Source: Pseudomonadota bacterium (lineage in GTDB: Bacteria; Pseudomonadota; Gammaproteobacteria; Burkholderiales; Burkholderiaceae_C). From it: a stretch of 6,012 bases of DNA. Below are positions 1 to 5,253 of this stretch, piece after piece. Both the position numbers and the translations under genes were made by a program. Every line of letters begins with the position of its first letter. The stretch's first letter is position 1. The notes beneath the pieces are model-generated. The model was not told the DNA's origin. It did not search any database and was given only the letters and a program-made list of their open reading frames with translations. Location of the stretch: assembly GCA_023394015.1 (NCBI GenBank), contig JAEXBL010000421.1, positions 1-6,012 of the forward strand. The letters are read 5' to 3'.

Positions 1-26
1 CCACCCCGTCCGCCGCCCCTGCCCCG

Positions 27-758
27 ATGCCCTCGACGCCCATGCCTTCCGCCCCCACCGCCCGCACGCCCGCCGAGTGGGCTCGTTTCGTGGCCGAGCG
101 CGAAGCCGCGCTGAAGGCCGGCGATGCCGATGCGCTGGCGCAGGTGAGCGCCGCGTTGCACCACGACGCGCCCGGCGTGGTGCTGGCACTGGCACGCGGC
201 CCCGCCACCAGCCACGGCACCGCGCTGGCCGCCTGGGCACGCGCCCAGTGGCAGGCCGGGCAGGTCGAGCCGCTGGCCCGCGTGTTCGCGCAACTGGCCC
301 TGGGGGCCGATCTGCAGCAGGACGCCGTGCAGCACTTCGGCGCCGGCCCGCTGGCGGCAGACGGCTCGCCCTCCCACGCCCATGCCGTGGCCATGGGCTA
401 TTACTTGGGTGTGCTGCAGGCGGGCCTGCAAGCCGCCGCGCGGCGCGAGGGTGAACGCCAGGCGCTGGTGACCCGCCTGCTGCGCAGCGCCGCCGCGCAG
501 GCCGGCGTGGTCGAGCCGGACGCGAGCCTGCCGGCCCCCAGCGCCGCGCCCGGCACGCGATGGGTGCGCTACAACCTCTACCCCGCGCTGGCGTCCACAC
601 GCGACGCGGCAGACCGGCTGTTCTGGGCCGCGCAACCCGTGGCCAGCCGGGGCGTGCTGCCCAATGGCGAGCCCGATCTGGAAGCCGCCGCCGGCAGCGG
701 CGCACAGACAGCCTTTCTGCGCCGCCAGCAGGACAGCCACCGCGCGCTGGATCGCTGA
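27..758 (+). CDS. Hypothetical Ala-rich protein, possibly 5'-partial
   Basis: I do not recognise this protein. It is 243 residues from the ATG used here, strongly alanine-rich and soluble-looking, with no signal peptide, membrane segment or metal-binding motif. Residues about 15-160 look almost entirely helical, starting with TPAEWARFVAEREAALKAGD, which suggests a helical-bundle or repeat fold. The C-terminal part (about 175-243) contains a Trp/Tyr-rich stretch (RWVRYNLYPAL) and a charged tail. The start is uncertain: the frame is open to the left edge, there is no Shine-Dalgarno sequence before the ATGs at 27 or 42, and the first 15 residues are a Pro/Ala/Ser-rich stretch that could be a linker. 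The real gene may begin outside the window. Its stop overlaps the start of the next gene (TGATG), so the two are probably co-transcribed and translationally coupled. The GC-rich third codon positions support it as real coding sequence. Confidence 0.7.
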   Translation: MPSTPMPSAPTARTPAEWARFVAEREAALKAGDADALAQVSAALHHDAPGVVLALARGPATSHGTALAAWARAQWQAGQVEPLARVFAQLALGADLQQDAVQHFGAGPLAADGSPSHAHAVAMGYYLGVLQAGLQAAARREGERQALVTRLLRSAAAQAGVVEPDASLPAPSAAPGTRWVRYNLYPALASTRDAADRLFWAAQPVASRGVLPNGEPDLEAAAGSGAQTAFLRRQQDSHRALDR

Positions 759-988
759 TGGACGCGCCCACCTGCCCGAGCTGCCGCGCGCCCATGCAGC
801 CAGGCTTTCTGCTGGACCGAGGGTACAACGACCAGTACCGCGCTGGCGAATGGGTGGCCGGCGCGCCCGAGCCGGGTTTCTGGCAAGGCCTGAAGCTGGG
901 CGACCGCCTGCGCCTGCCGGTGCAAAGCTGGCGCTGCCCCGGCTGCGGGCTGCTGGCCTGTTACGCCCGCCCGACGCCGGCAGGATAA
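758..988 (+). CDS. Small zinc-ribbon protein (CxxC...CxxC)
   Basis: This encodes a 76-residue protein with the layout of a zinc ribbon. CPSC (Cys6, Cys9) lies near the N terminus and CPGC (Cys60, Cys63) near the C terminus, with a further Cys68. The four CxxC cysteines are positioned to bind one zinc ion. Between them is a Gly/Trp-containing stretch (GEWVAGAPEPGFWQG, about 30-44), as in small bacterial zinc-ribbon families of the DUF6487 type; that family name is from memory and tentative. The start ATG overlaps the stop of the upstream gene by one base (TGATG), which decides the start and indicates translational coupling, since no independent ribosome binding site is visible. No enzymatic function can be inferred. 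Such proteins may bind nucleic acid or protein partners, so a shared role with the upstream unknown protein is plausible but unproven. Confidence 0.75.
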   Translation: MDAPTCPSCRAPMQPGFLLDRGYNDQYRAGEWVAGAPEPGFWQGLKLGDRLRLPVQSWRCPGCGLLACYARPTPAG

Positions 989-994
989 GCCACC

Positions 995-1000
995 CATAAT
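995..1000 (+). promoter_or_regulatory. Putative -10 element of the NnrU-family gene
   Basis: CATAAT matches the sigma70 -10 consensus TATAAT at five of six positions and is one of the few AT-rich hexamers in this GC-rich gap. It lies 35 bases before the NnrU ATG, giving a predicted leader of about 29 bases that contains an AGAGG Shine-Dalgarno sequence at 1022-1026. No convincing -35 box is visible at the usual spacing. Prediction only. Confidence 0.45.
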
Positions 1001-1035
1001 GGGGCGGTCCGCAACCTTCCGAGAGGACAAGCCCG

Positions 1036-1623
1036 ATGACCCTCCTGATTCTTGGCCTGCTGATCTTCCTGAGCGTGCATTCGGTGCGCATCTTCGCCGA
1101 CGGCTGGCGCGCGCAGACCATCGCGCGCATGGGGGAGAAACCGTGGAAAGGGCTGTACACCCTGGTGTCGCTGCTCGGCTTTGCGCTCATCGTCTGGGGT
1201 TACGGCCTGGCGCGGCAGCAGCCGGTGCTGCTGTGGACGCCGCCGGTGTTCACGAAGCACCTGAACTCGCTGTTCACGCTGGCCGCCTTCGTCCTGCTGG
1301 TGGCCGCCTACGTGCCGCGCAACCACTTCAAGGCGCGGCTGCACCACCCGATGCTGCTGGGCGTCAAGCTGTGGGCCTTCGGCCACCTGCTGGCCACGGC
1401 CAAGCTGACCGACCTGCTGCTGTTCGGCGCCTTTCTGCTGTGGGCGATCCTGTGCTTTCGCGCCGCGCGCCAGCGCGACCGCGCGCTGGGCGCGGCTTAT
1501 GCGACCGGCTCGGCGGGCGGCACGCTGCTGGCGCTGGTCGTCGGCGTGCTGGCCTGGGCGGCGTTCGCCTTCTGGGCGCACGCGGCGTGGATCGGCATCG
1601 CGCCGTTTGGCCGCACGCTTTGA
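1036..1623 (+). CDS. NnrU family integral membrane protein
   Basis: A 195-residue polytopic inner-membrane protein that I place in the NnrU family (PF07298). That family is named after a gene linked to nitric-oxide and nitrite metabolism in denitrifiers and is related to the plant heme protein Z-ISO (15-cis-zeta-carotene isomerase). Hydrophobic segments are visible at about 2-20, 41-59, 78-93, 106-121, 126-141 and 161-186, giving around six membrane helices. Family-like features are an N-terminal HSVR motif (His15, Arg18), the W-K-G-L-Y-T segment (37-42), the NHFKARLHHPML loop (96-107) and His117 within KLWAFGHLLA. By analogy with Z-ISO, His15, His117 and His182 are candidate heme ligands, which is inference. 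No denitrification genes are nearby, so a role in denitrification is not supported by context. The ATG has an AGAGG Shine-Dalgarno nine bases upstream. The gene converges with the acylphosphatase gene across a short repeat. Confidence 0.9.
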   Translation: MTLLILGLLIFLSVHSVRIFADGWRAQTIARMGEKPWKGLYTLVSLLGFALIVWGYGLARQQPVLLWTPPVFTKHLNSLFTLAAFVLLVAAYVPRNHFKARLHHPMLLGVKLWAFGHLLATAKLTDLLLFGAFLLWAILCFRAARQRDRALGAAYATGSAGGTLLALVVGVLAWAAFAFWAHAAWIGIAPFGRTL

Positions 1624-1664
1624 TTTTGATAGCTGCCTGCGATCGCTGCGCGGGCGCTCAGGCC
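1623..1664 (+). repeat. ATTTTGATAGCTGCC dispersed repeat, copy 1
   Basis: The first 15 bases are identical to those at 3271-3285, and both copies end in TCA(A)GGCC. The element starts on the last base of the NnrU stop codon, and its far end contains the stop codon of the convergent acylphosphatase gene. It can fold: 1635-1641 pairs with 1649-1655 (seven pairs, one G-U) around a seven-base loop, so it may act as a bidirectional terminator, although no strong T-tract follows. From memory, similar intergenic elements are widespread in Comamonadaceae genomes. Confidence 0.6.
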
Positions 1665-1933
1665 GTGCTTCTTTGAGAAAAACCGTCCAGGGCCTCGGCC
1701 GGCGCCTCGCTGACCTGCACGGCGCTCACCCGCGCCTGCGCCGGGCCGTGGTGCGCCCAGTCGATCAGCGCCTGCACCGCCTCGGCCGGGCCTTGCACCA
1801 GCGCCTCCACGCGGCCGTCGCGCCGGTTGCGCACCCAGCCGCGCAGGCCAAGCTGCGTGGCCTGCGCCACCATGCTGGCGCGGTAGAACACACCCTGCAC
1901 GCGGCCTTCGATGAACAGGTGGCGGGTAATCAT
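1658..1933 (-). CDS. acyP: Acylphosphatase
   Basis: A 91-residue protein, the usual size for acylphosphatase (EC 3.6.1.7), a small cytosolic enzyme that hydrolyses the carboxyl-phosphate bond of acyl phosphates such as carbamoyl or acetyl phosphate. Both family signatures are present. GRVQGVFYR at 10-18 supplies the phosphate-binding loop and catalytic Arg18. GWVRNRRDGRVE at 32-43 supplies catalytic Asn36. The remainder fits the ferredoxin-like alpha/beta sandwich. The frame is open upstream, but the ATG at 1933 is chosen because the acylphosphatase fold begins at ITRHLFIEGRVQG and upstream codons look non-coding. There is no Shine-Dalgarno sequence; instead a TATCAT hexamer lies nine bases before the ATG, suggesting a very short leader. 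The gene diverges from the metallopeptidase gene and converges with NnrU, its stop codon lying within the repeat. Confidence 0.95.
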   Translation of the reverse strand: MITRHLFIEGRVQGVFYRASMVAQATQLGLRGWVRNRRDGRVEALVQGPAEAVQALIDWAHHGPAQARVSAVQVSEAPAEALDGFSQRSTA

Positions 1934-1942
1934 GCTGGGGCG

Positions 1943-1948
1943 ATGATA
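1943..1948 (-). promoter_or_regulatory. Putative -10 element of acyP, close to the start codon
   Basis: On the minus strand this reads TATCAT, five of six matches to TATAAT, with nine bases between it and the acyP ATG. Transcription starting about seven bases downstream would leave a leader of only two or three bases, consistent with the missing Shine-Dalgarno sequence. No clear -35 box is visible. Confidence 0.45.
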
Positions 1949-1981
1949 CGGCCCGGGCCGCGCGGCCGGCATTGAGCGAGG

Positions 1982-1987
1982 AAGGAG
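1982..1987 (+). promoter_or_regulatory. Ribosome binding site of the metallopeptidase gene
   Basis: AAGGAG lies seven bases before the ATG at 1995 and is one of the two strongest Shine-Dalgarno sequences in the window, along with that of the IF-1 gene. It fixes the start of the gene. Confidence 0.8.
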
Positions 1988-1994
1988 ACAGAGC

Positions 1995-3248
1995 ATGCTT
2001 TTTCGCCGGATGGGGCGCCTGTTGCTGGCGCTGGCGGTGCTGCTGGCGCTGGGCACCGGGGTGGCGCTGTGGCGCTTCGCGAACTACGCGCCGGCCGATC
2101 CGGACATCGCGCCCGATGCGGCGGCGCTGGCGCTGTTCATCGACGACTACGCCGGCGCGCGGCGCGCCTTTCTGGCGCAAGCCGATGCGCTGGCGGCGCG
2201 CTTTCAGCGGGTCGAGCGCTTTGCGCTGCCGGTGGCCAGCGCGCAGGCCAATGACTTGTTCGTCGATGGCCTGTACGTGCCGGCGCAGCAAACGCCCAAG
2301 CGCCTGCTCGTCATCTCCTCCGGCGTGCACGGCGTGGAAGGGCCGGCGGGCAGCGCCGTCACGCGCCTGTTCATGCAGGAGTTCATGACCGAGGCCGCGC
2401 TGGCCGACACCGGCGTGCTGCTGCTGCACGCGCTGAACCCCTACGGCTACGCCCGGCAGCGCCGCTTCACCGAGCAGAACATCGACCTGAACCGCAACGC
2501 CGCGCAGACCAACGCGCTGTACCTGAGCCAGAACGCCGGCTACCCGCTGGTCGATGGCCTGATCAACCCGAGCACCCCGGCCGATGTGGGCGCACTGCCG
2601 CACCGGCTGTACCTGCTGCGCGCCATCGGCATGATCGCGCGGCACGGCATGGGGCCGCTGCGCCAGGCGGTGCTGCAGGGGCAGTACGCCTTTCCCAGGG
2701 GCATCTACTACGGCGGCAGCGCGCTGGCACCGCAGTTCGAGGCGCTGGCACCGCGCCTGGCGGCCATCCTCAACGCCTACCCGCTGTCGATGAGCTTGGA
2801 CCTGCACACCGGCTACGGCGCGCGCGGGCAGCTGCACGTGTTCCTCAACCCGCCCGAGGACCCGCGCGTGCGCCAGGGGCTGGAGACGGTGTTCGACGGC
2901 CACGCCATCGACTGGGGCTCGGGCAAGGACTTCTACACCATCACCGGCGACGTGACCTCGTGGATGGGTTCGCTGCGCCAGGGCGGGCTGCACCTGCCGG
3001 CCGGCTTCGAATACGGCACGCTCGACAGCCAGACCACCCTGGGCGCCATCAAGTCGCTGCACATCACCGTGCTGGAAAACCAGGGCGCGCAATGGGGCTA
3101 CGCCAGCGCCGCCGCCGAGGCCAGGATCAAGCACGACTACCGCGAGATGTTCAACCCCAGCTCGCCGGCCTGGCGCAGCAAGGTCATCGCCGACAGCCGC
3201 GCGCTGCTGACGCAGGTGATGGCCCGCTTCCCCAGCGTCCAGCCCTGA
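1995..3248 (+). CDS. M14-type metallopeptidase (DUF2817-like), membrane-anchored
   Basis: A 417-residue protein resembling zinc carboxypeptidase-fold proteins of the M14/DUF2817 (PF10994) group. The N terminus has two or three arginines followed by a hydrophobic segment (about 9-26), so it is either a signal anchor or an uncleaved signal peptide placing the catalytic domain in the periplasm. Zinc-site motifs appear in M14 order: HGVE (His112, Glu115) in SSGVHGVEGPAGSA, then NIDLNRN (162-168) with Arg167 as the probable substrate-binding arginine, DLHTG (269-273) with His271 as third zinc ligand, and Glu339 in AGFEYGTLDS as the probable general base. All key residues are present, so the enzyme should be active. 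Its substrate is unknown; cleavage of peptides or peptide-like amides in the envelope is inference. It has its own strong ribosome binding site, diverges from acyP, and is followed after 22 bases by a dispersed repeat. Confidence 0.88.
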   Translation: MLFRRMGRLLLALAVLLALGTGVALWRFANYAPADPDIAPDAAALALFIDDYAGARRAFLAQADALAARFQRVERFALPVASAQANDLFVDGLYVPAQQTPKRLLVISSGVHGVEGPAGSAVTRLFMQEFMTEAALADTGVLLLHALNPYGYARQRRFTEQNIDLNRNAAQTNALYLSQNAGYPLVDGLINPSTPADVGALPHRLYLLRAIGMIARHGMGPLRQAVLQGQYAFPRGIYYGGSALAPQFEALAPRLAAILNAYPLSMSLDLHTGYGARGQLHVFLNPPEDPRVRQGLETVFDGHAIDWGSGKDFYTITGDVTSWMGSLRQGGLHLPAGFEYGTLDSQTTLGAIKSLHITVLENQGAQWGYASAAAEARIKHDYREMFNPSSPAWRSKVIADSRALLTQVMARFPSVQP

Positions 3249-3270
3249 GCCCGACCTGCCGAGCATTAGC

Positions 3271-3306
3271 ATTTTGATAGCTGCCGGCAGCGGCGGCATC
3301 AAGGCC
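3271..3306 (+). repeat. ATTTTGATAGCTGCC dispersed repeat, copy 2
   Basis: This shares its first 15 bases exactly with the copy at 1623 and has a similar TCAAGGCC end, while the middle differs. It contains a perfect 12-base palindrome, GCTGCCGGCAGC, at 3280-3291. It begins 22 bases after the metallopeptidase stop codon and occupies the stretch where the -35 region of the DAHP synthase promoter would fall, so it may serve as a terminator for one gene and contribute promoter DNA to the next. Confidence 0.6.
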
Positions 3307-3322
3307 GGCGCCGGCGAGCGCC

Positions 3323-3328
3323 GATAAT
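3323..3328 (+). promoter_or_regulatory. Putative -10 element of the DAHP synthase gene, leaderless spacing
   Basis: GATAAT matches the -10 consensus at five of six positions and is separated from the ATG at 3335 by only six bases. The predicted transcription start therefore falls on or next to the A of the start codon. No Shine-Dalgarno sequence precedes this ATG, so a leaderless mRNA is the simplest reading. No clear -35 box is visible. Confidence 0.5.
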
Positions 3329-3334
3329 CGGGGC

Positions 3335-4426
3335 ATGTACGACGCCGACACCCCCTCCACCCACGACTCCACTCGCATCGACGACGTGCGCATCCGCGCC
3401 GTGCGCCCGCTGCTCACCCCGGCGCTGCTGGAGGAATGGCTGCCTGCGCCCGCCGCGGCGCAGGACCTGGTCGAGCACAGCCGCGCCGCCATTTCGCGCG
3501 TGCTGCACGGCGCCGACGACCGGCTGGTCGTCGTCGTCGGGCCGTGCTCCATCCACGACCACGCCGAGGCGCTGGACTACGCCCGCCGCCTGAAAGCCGA
3601 GGCCGACCGCCACGCCGGCGAGTTGCTGGTGGTGATGCGCGTGTACTTCGAGAAGCCCCGCACCACCGTGGGCTGGAAGGGCTACATCAACGACCCGCAC
3701 CGCGACGGCAGCTACGCCATCAACGAGGGCCTGCAAATGGCGCGCCGCCTGCTGCTCGACGTGCTGGCGCTGGGCCTGCCGGTGGGCTGCGAGTTCCTCG
3801 ACCTGCTCAGCCCGCAGTTCATCAGCGACCTGGTGAGCTGGGGCGCCATCGGCGCGCGCACCACCGAGAGCCAGAGCCACCGCCAGCTCGCCAGCGGCCT
3901 GAGCTGTCCGGTCGGCTTCAAGAACGGCACCGACGGCGGCGTCAAGGTGGCGGCCGACGCCATCGTCGCCGCGCAGTCGCCGCACGCCTTCCTGGGCCTG
4001 ACCAAGATGGGCCAGGCGGCCGTGTTCGAGACGCGCGGCAACCGCGACTGCCACGTCATCCTGCGCGGCGGCAAGGCGCCGAACTATTCAGCCGCCGACG
4101 TCGATGCCGCCTGCGCGCTGCTGAAGGGCGCGGGCCTGCGCGAGCAGCTGATGATCGACGTCTCGCACGCCAACTCCAGCAAGCAGCACGCGCGCCAGAT
4201 CGACGTCGCCGCCGACGTGGCGGCCCAGGTGGCGGCGGGCGACGCCCGCATCATGGGCGTGATGATCGAAAGCCACCTGCACGAAGGCCGCCAGGACATC
4301 GTGCCCGGCCAGCCGCTGAAGCCGGGCGTGTCGGTCACCGACGCCTGCATCAGCTTCGAGCAGACCGTGCCGGTGCTGGATGGGCTGGCAGAGGCGGTGC
4401 GGGCGCGGCGGCTGCGTGACAAATGA
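3335..4426 (+). CDS. aroG/aroF: 3-deoxy-7-phosphoheptulonate (DAHP) synthase, class I
   Basis: This 363-residue cytosolic enzyme (EC 2.5.1.54) condenses phosphoenolpyruvate with erythrose 4-phosphate, the first step of the shikimate pathway to aromatic amino acids. It aligns with E. coli AroG almost without gaps at an offset of ten residues. Landmarks include VVGPCSIHD with metal ligand Cys71, MRVYFEKPRTTVGWKG (101-116) with Arg102 and Lys107, GARTTESQ (173-180), GFKNGTDG (194-201), CHVILRGGKAPNYS, and IDVSHANSSKQ near the second metal ligand; the last ligands lie in VMIESHLHEG and SVTDACISFE. AroG's feedback-site residues Pro150, Gln151, Leu179 and Ser180 are conserved (160, 161, 189, 190), but AroG Ser211 is Gly221 here, as in tyrosine-regulated isoenzymes. 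Regulation by tyrosine rather than phenylalanine is thus suggested, not proven, and the aroG/aroF label is left open. The stop codon lies within the palindromic repeat that follows. Confidence 0.97.
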   Translation: MYDADTPSTHDSTRIDDVRIRAVRPLLTPALLEEWLPAPAAAQDLVEHSRAAISRVLHGADDRLVVVVGPCSIHDHAEALDYARRLKAEADRHAGELLVVMRVYFEKPRTTVGWKGYINDPHRDGSYAINEGLQMARRLLLDVLALGLPVGCEFLDLLSPQFISDLVSWGAIGARTTESQSHRQLASGLSCPVGFKNGTDGGVKVAADAIVAAQSPHAFLGLTKMGQAAVFETRGNRDCHVILRGGKAPNYSAADVDAACALLKGAGLREQLMIDVSHANSSKQHARQIDVAADVAAQVAAGDARIMGVMIESHLHEGRQDIVPGQPLKPGVSVTDACISFEQTVPVLDGLAEAVRARRLRDK

Positions 4427-4523
4427 CCGGCGCTGGCGCGCCATGACAAATGACAAAGGCGCTGCGCCTGACGATACCTTTTGTCATTTGTCATGCGCCG
4501 CAGGCGCGGTCATTTGTCATTTA
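4417..4523. repeat. Four-armed TGACAAATGAC palindrome between convergent genes
   Basis: Four copies of TGACAAATGAC are arranged as two direct copies followed by two inverted ones. The outer arms (4417-4428 and 4508-4519) are exact 12-base complements, and the inner arms (4443-4457 and 4480-4494) are exact 15-base complements (ATGACAAATGACAAA and its complement). Spacers of 14 and 13 bases between outer and inner arms are GC-rich and partly self-complementary. Just inside the left inner arm lies GGCGCTGCGCC (4458-4468), itself a near-perfect palindrome. The unit has a period of seven bases (ATGACNA). The outer arms contain the stop codons of DAHP synthase (plus) and the methyltransferase gene (minus). 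A related element occurs at 5942-6012. Confidence 0.85.
4443..4494. terminator. Probable bidirectional terminator hairpin
   Basis: The inner arms of the palindrome give a 15-base-pair perfect stem with a loop of about 22 bases, placed between two convergent genes, where a shared terminator is expected. The stem is AT-rich rather than GC-rich, and neither side has a proper T-tract (only CCTTTTG on the plus strand), so this is not a textbook intrinsic terminator. The function is inferred from structure and position. Confidence 0.4.
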
Positions 4524-5089
4524 AGGGGCACAAACCGGTAGCCGCCGTGCCGCGTGATCTCGGTCTCGGCGCCACGGCGCACCACGCGCAGCATCTCGCC
4601 GGCCACCGGGATCACCATCACGCCGCCGTCGCGCAGCTGATCGACCAGCGACTGCGGCAGCGTGTCCGGCTCGGCCGAGACCAGGATGCGGTCAAACGGC
4701 GCCTGCGCGGGCAAGCCCAGCACGCCGGGCGTGGCCACCACGATGCTGGCCCAGGGCTGCTTCGTCGCCGCCAGGTTGCCGGCGCCCCAGCGCGCCAGCT
4801 CGGGCACCAGTTCGACCCCGCGCACCTCGCCCTGCGGCCCGACCAGGTGCGCCAGCAGCGCCGTGCTCCAGCCCGATCCAGCACCGACGTCGAGCACGCG
4901 CATGCCGGGCGCCACCTCCAGCAGGCGCAGCATGTTGGCCACGGTGCGCGGTTGCGAGTTGGTCTGGCCGTGGCCGATGGGCAGCGGGCCGTCGTAATCG
5001 GCCTGATCGCGCACCTCGGGCGGCAGAAAGCCGGTGCGCGGCTGGGCGGCAAAGGCGGCGGCCACCGCGTCCAGGGATTCAGTTGTCAT
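4517..5089 (-). CDS. Protein-L-isoaspartate O-methyltransferase family protein
   Basis: A 190-residue protein of the PIMT (PF01135) family, SAM-dependent methyltransferases that repair isoaspartyl residues in aged proteins. GHGQTNSQPRTVANML (39-54) matches the family's substrate-site motif. VLDVGAGSGW (65-74) is SAM-binding motif I, GVELVP with Glu93 is the acidic ribose-binding position, and APFDRILVSAE with LVDQLRDGGVMVIPV (about 130-162) are the later core motifs. It is shorter than E. coli Pcm at the N terminus, and the usual Gly-Asp-Gly before the APYD segment is Thr-Pro-Gly (120-122), so it belongs to a divergent subfamily and repair activity is not certain. The start at 5089 is chosen because homology begins there, but it lacks a Shine-Dalgarno sequence. 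An in-frame ATG at 5209 would add 40 residues with a hydrophobic, signal-like stretch. It lies downstream of the IF-1 gene on the same strand and is probably co-transcribed. Its stop codon is in the palindromic repeat. Confidence 0.88.
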   Translation of the reverse strand: MTTESLDAVAAAFAAQPRTGFLPPEVRDQADYDGPLPIGHGQTNSQPRTVANMLRLLEVAPGMRVLDVGAGSGWSTALLAHLVGPQGEVRGVELVPELARWGAGNLAATKQPWASIVVATPGVLGLPAQAPFDRILVSAEPDTLPQSLVDQLRDGGVMVIPVAGEMLRVVRRGAETEITRHGGYRFVPLK

Positions 5090-5211
5090 GGCGGGGGCGC
5101 GCCGGGGCGCAGAGGAAGACAGGCTGGGTGCGGAGGCATCGCCCGCCGCCGCGTTGGCCGCCGGCCCCGCTGCGCTGAGGGCTCCGGCGACAAGAAGGCA
5201 GTGAAGCATCC

Positions 5212-5227
5212 GCAGGCGGCCGCCTGC
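5212..5227. repeat. Perfect 16-base palindrome between IF-1 and methyltransferase genes
   Basis: GCAGGCGGCCGCCTGC is its own reverse complement over 16 bases with no loop. It lies in the minus-strand gap after the IF-1 stop codon and just upstream of the alternative methyltransferase start at 5209. It could form a strong GC hairpin in RNA, acting as a weak terminator or processing site, but no T-tract follows. In DNA this GC-rich such a palindrome could also arise by chance. Confidence 0.5.
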
Positions 5228-5253
5228 CGGCCCGGTCACTGCGGCCCGGGCCT

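Noticed and set aside
1639..1646. GCGATCGC, identical to the cyanobacterial HIP1 octamer
   Set aside because: A single occurrence in a GC-rich sequence inside another repeat; everything else points to a betaproteobacterium.
1949..1960. Perfect palindrome CGGCCCGGGCCG in the acyP/metallopeptidase divergent gap
   Set aside because: A 12-base all-GC palindrome is easily produced by chance at this base composition, and no second half-site or known operator pattern accompanies it.
1497..3302. A 601-codon open frame on the minus strand opposite the metallopeptidase gene
   Set aside because: It is antisense to a well-supported gene, has Arg/Gln/Val-rich low-complexity content, spans the acylphosphatase gene in another frame and matches no family. 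Long antisense frames are expected in DNA this GC-rich.
3299..4054. A 251-codon open frame on the minus strand opposite DAHP synthase
   Set aside because: This is a GC-driven shadow of the conserved DAHP synthase gene, with His/Ala/Val-rich content and no recognisable domain.
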